Below are positions 63,496 through 64,000 of a DNA stretch of 64,000 nucleotides, one piece after another. The position numbers and the translations under genes are program-made. The stretch is from NCBI GenBank assembly GCA_030919125.1, contig CP121470.1, forward strand, positions 1,468,391 to 1,532,390, written 5' to 3'. The notes under the pieces were generated by a model that was given only the letters and a program-made list of their open reading frames with translations, was not told the DNA's origin and made no database searches. The first letter of the stretch is position 1. Every line of letters begins with the position of its first letter. This DNA is from Methanoregula sp. SKADARSKE-2. GTDB taxonomy: Archaea; Halobacteriota; Methanomicrobia; Methanomicrobiales; Methanospirillaceae.

Positions 63496-64000
63496 GTGGT
63501 CAAAAGCAAGGAGACAACAAAAAAATTGGCAAGCCGGAATATCAGGTTTATGCGAGCAGCGTTTTCAATCGTAAAAATTATCCGGATTACACTGTGTTCC
63601 TGCAAGTATTCGAAGAAGGTCTACACCCAGTATCAGCTCCTTACCCTGATACACTTCAGAGATCACCGGAACCAACACTACCGGGAGTTCATTGAAGATA
63701 TCGAGGACATGGAATCGGTCCAGGGGAATTGGATCTTCTGGTTGTACCTCATTTTACAACCCTTCAGAAATTTTTCAGCCGGATAAAAAACCTGTACCTC
63801 CGGTATCCTTTCAGGAAAACACTGAATCTGTTTTATTGAGGATAAAGAATAACCCATTTATTTTACGATCGTACCGGAAAGGGGTGCTTCCCGAGCGTTT
63901 GGCTTACCCCAATTTTACAAAATAGCACCAATGTGAGTGGGTCTATGTATCCGGTTCTTGCATTTTCAGGCCACATTTCAGTTTTTTGTCGAGAGCATCC
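63496..64000 (+). pseudogene. IS5-like/DDE transposase N-terminal remnant, cut by window edge
   Basis: One frame gives KVYTQYQLLTLIHFRDHRNQHYREF with DIEDMESVQ, the helical N-terminus of IS5-type transposases. Then a frame change leads to LVVPHFTTLQKFFSRIKNLYLRY, followed by stops. The catalytic core would lie beyond the right edge. The opening codons are uncertain. It is degenerate. Confidence 0.65.

Overview
The window looks like a piece of a methanogenic euryarchaeon chromosome, most probably order Methanomicrobiales (Methanoregulaceae-like). The evidence is a methanogenesis marker 14 protein, archaeal UMP kinase, Hef helicase-nuclease, UPF0147, CDP-archaeol synthase, a tetraether-synthase-type radical SAM enzyme, TATA-box promoters with very short leaders, poly-T terminators, and a fairly GC-rich coding background. 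The order and family assignment is inference; no rRNA is present.

Layout. 0-10 kb: the tail of a PiT phosphate transporter, two alpha/beta hydrolases, endonuclease III beside tRNA-Pro(TGG), UMP kinase, an AmmeMemoRadiSam radical SAM enzyme with a Mut7-C protein, and purL-purQ, in which PurL carries a tandem PurS-like head. 10-14.7 kb: an accessory patch with a decayed type I restriction-modification locus (hsdM with an internal deletion, frameshifted hsdS) and a dead IS1595-type element that abuts the hsdS stop codon. 14.7-24.4 kb: PPK2, an orphan VapB antitoxin, and a six-gene membrane complex related to energy-converting [NiFe] hydrogenases (Hyf order B-C-E-F-G-I) in which every recognisable metal-cluster cysteine is replaced. 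This is an Ehr-type complex and the most striking system here. 24.4-31.2 kb: a dead beta-carbonic anhydrase, a thiol-redox group (thioredoxin-like protein, ferredoxin:thioredoxin reductase with a rubredoxin-like tail, glutaredoxin), and carAB.

31.3-43.3 kb: two nearly identical IS481-type elements in direct orientation flank a cupredoxin-like lipoprotein, argG, methanogenesis marker 14 plus a small partner, the compact operon carS-pyrE-purD-argF, a divergent tetraether-synthase-like gene, and alanine dehydrogenase/ornithine cyclodeaminase. 43.6-60.3 kb mixes live genes (APC transporter, tRNA-Arg(CCG), hef, DUF4013 protein, ZNRD2-like zinc protein, UPF0147, a cysteine-bearing winged-helix regulator, MTH865, two flavin-binding split-barrel proteins) with many relics: two IS701/IS4-like copies in inverted orientation, IS481 and IS256 remnants, katG, PAP2, VapC and SOUL pseudogenes. 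60.5-64 kb: a DEAD-box RNA helicase, an MBL-fold hydrolase, and a transposase relic running off the end.

Metabolically, purL/purQ/purD, pyrE/pyrH/carAB and argG/argF form a dispersed nucleotide-arginine set sharing carbamoyl phosphate. CarS and the Tes-like enzyme sit head to head on the archaeal membrane-lipid pathway. The housekeeping genes are intact, while decay by small indels is confined to accessory genes and transposases. That pattern argues for real gene decay rather than uniformly poor sequence.
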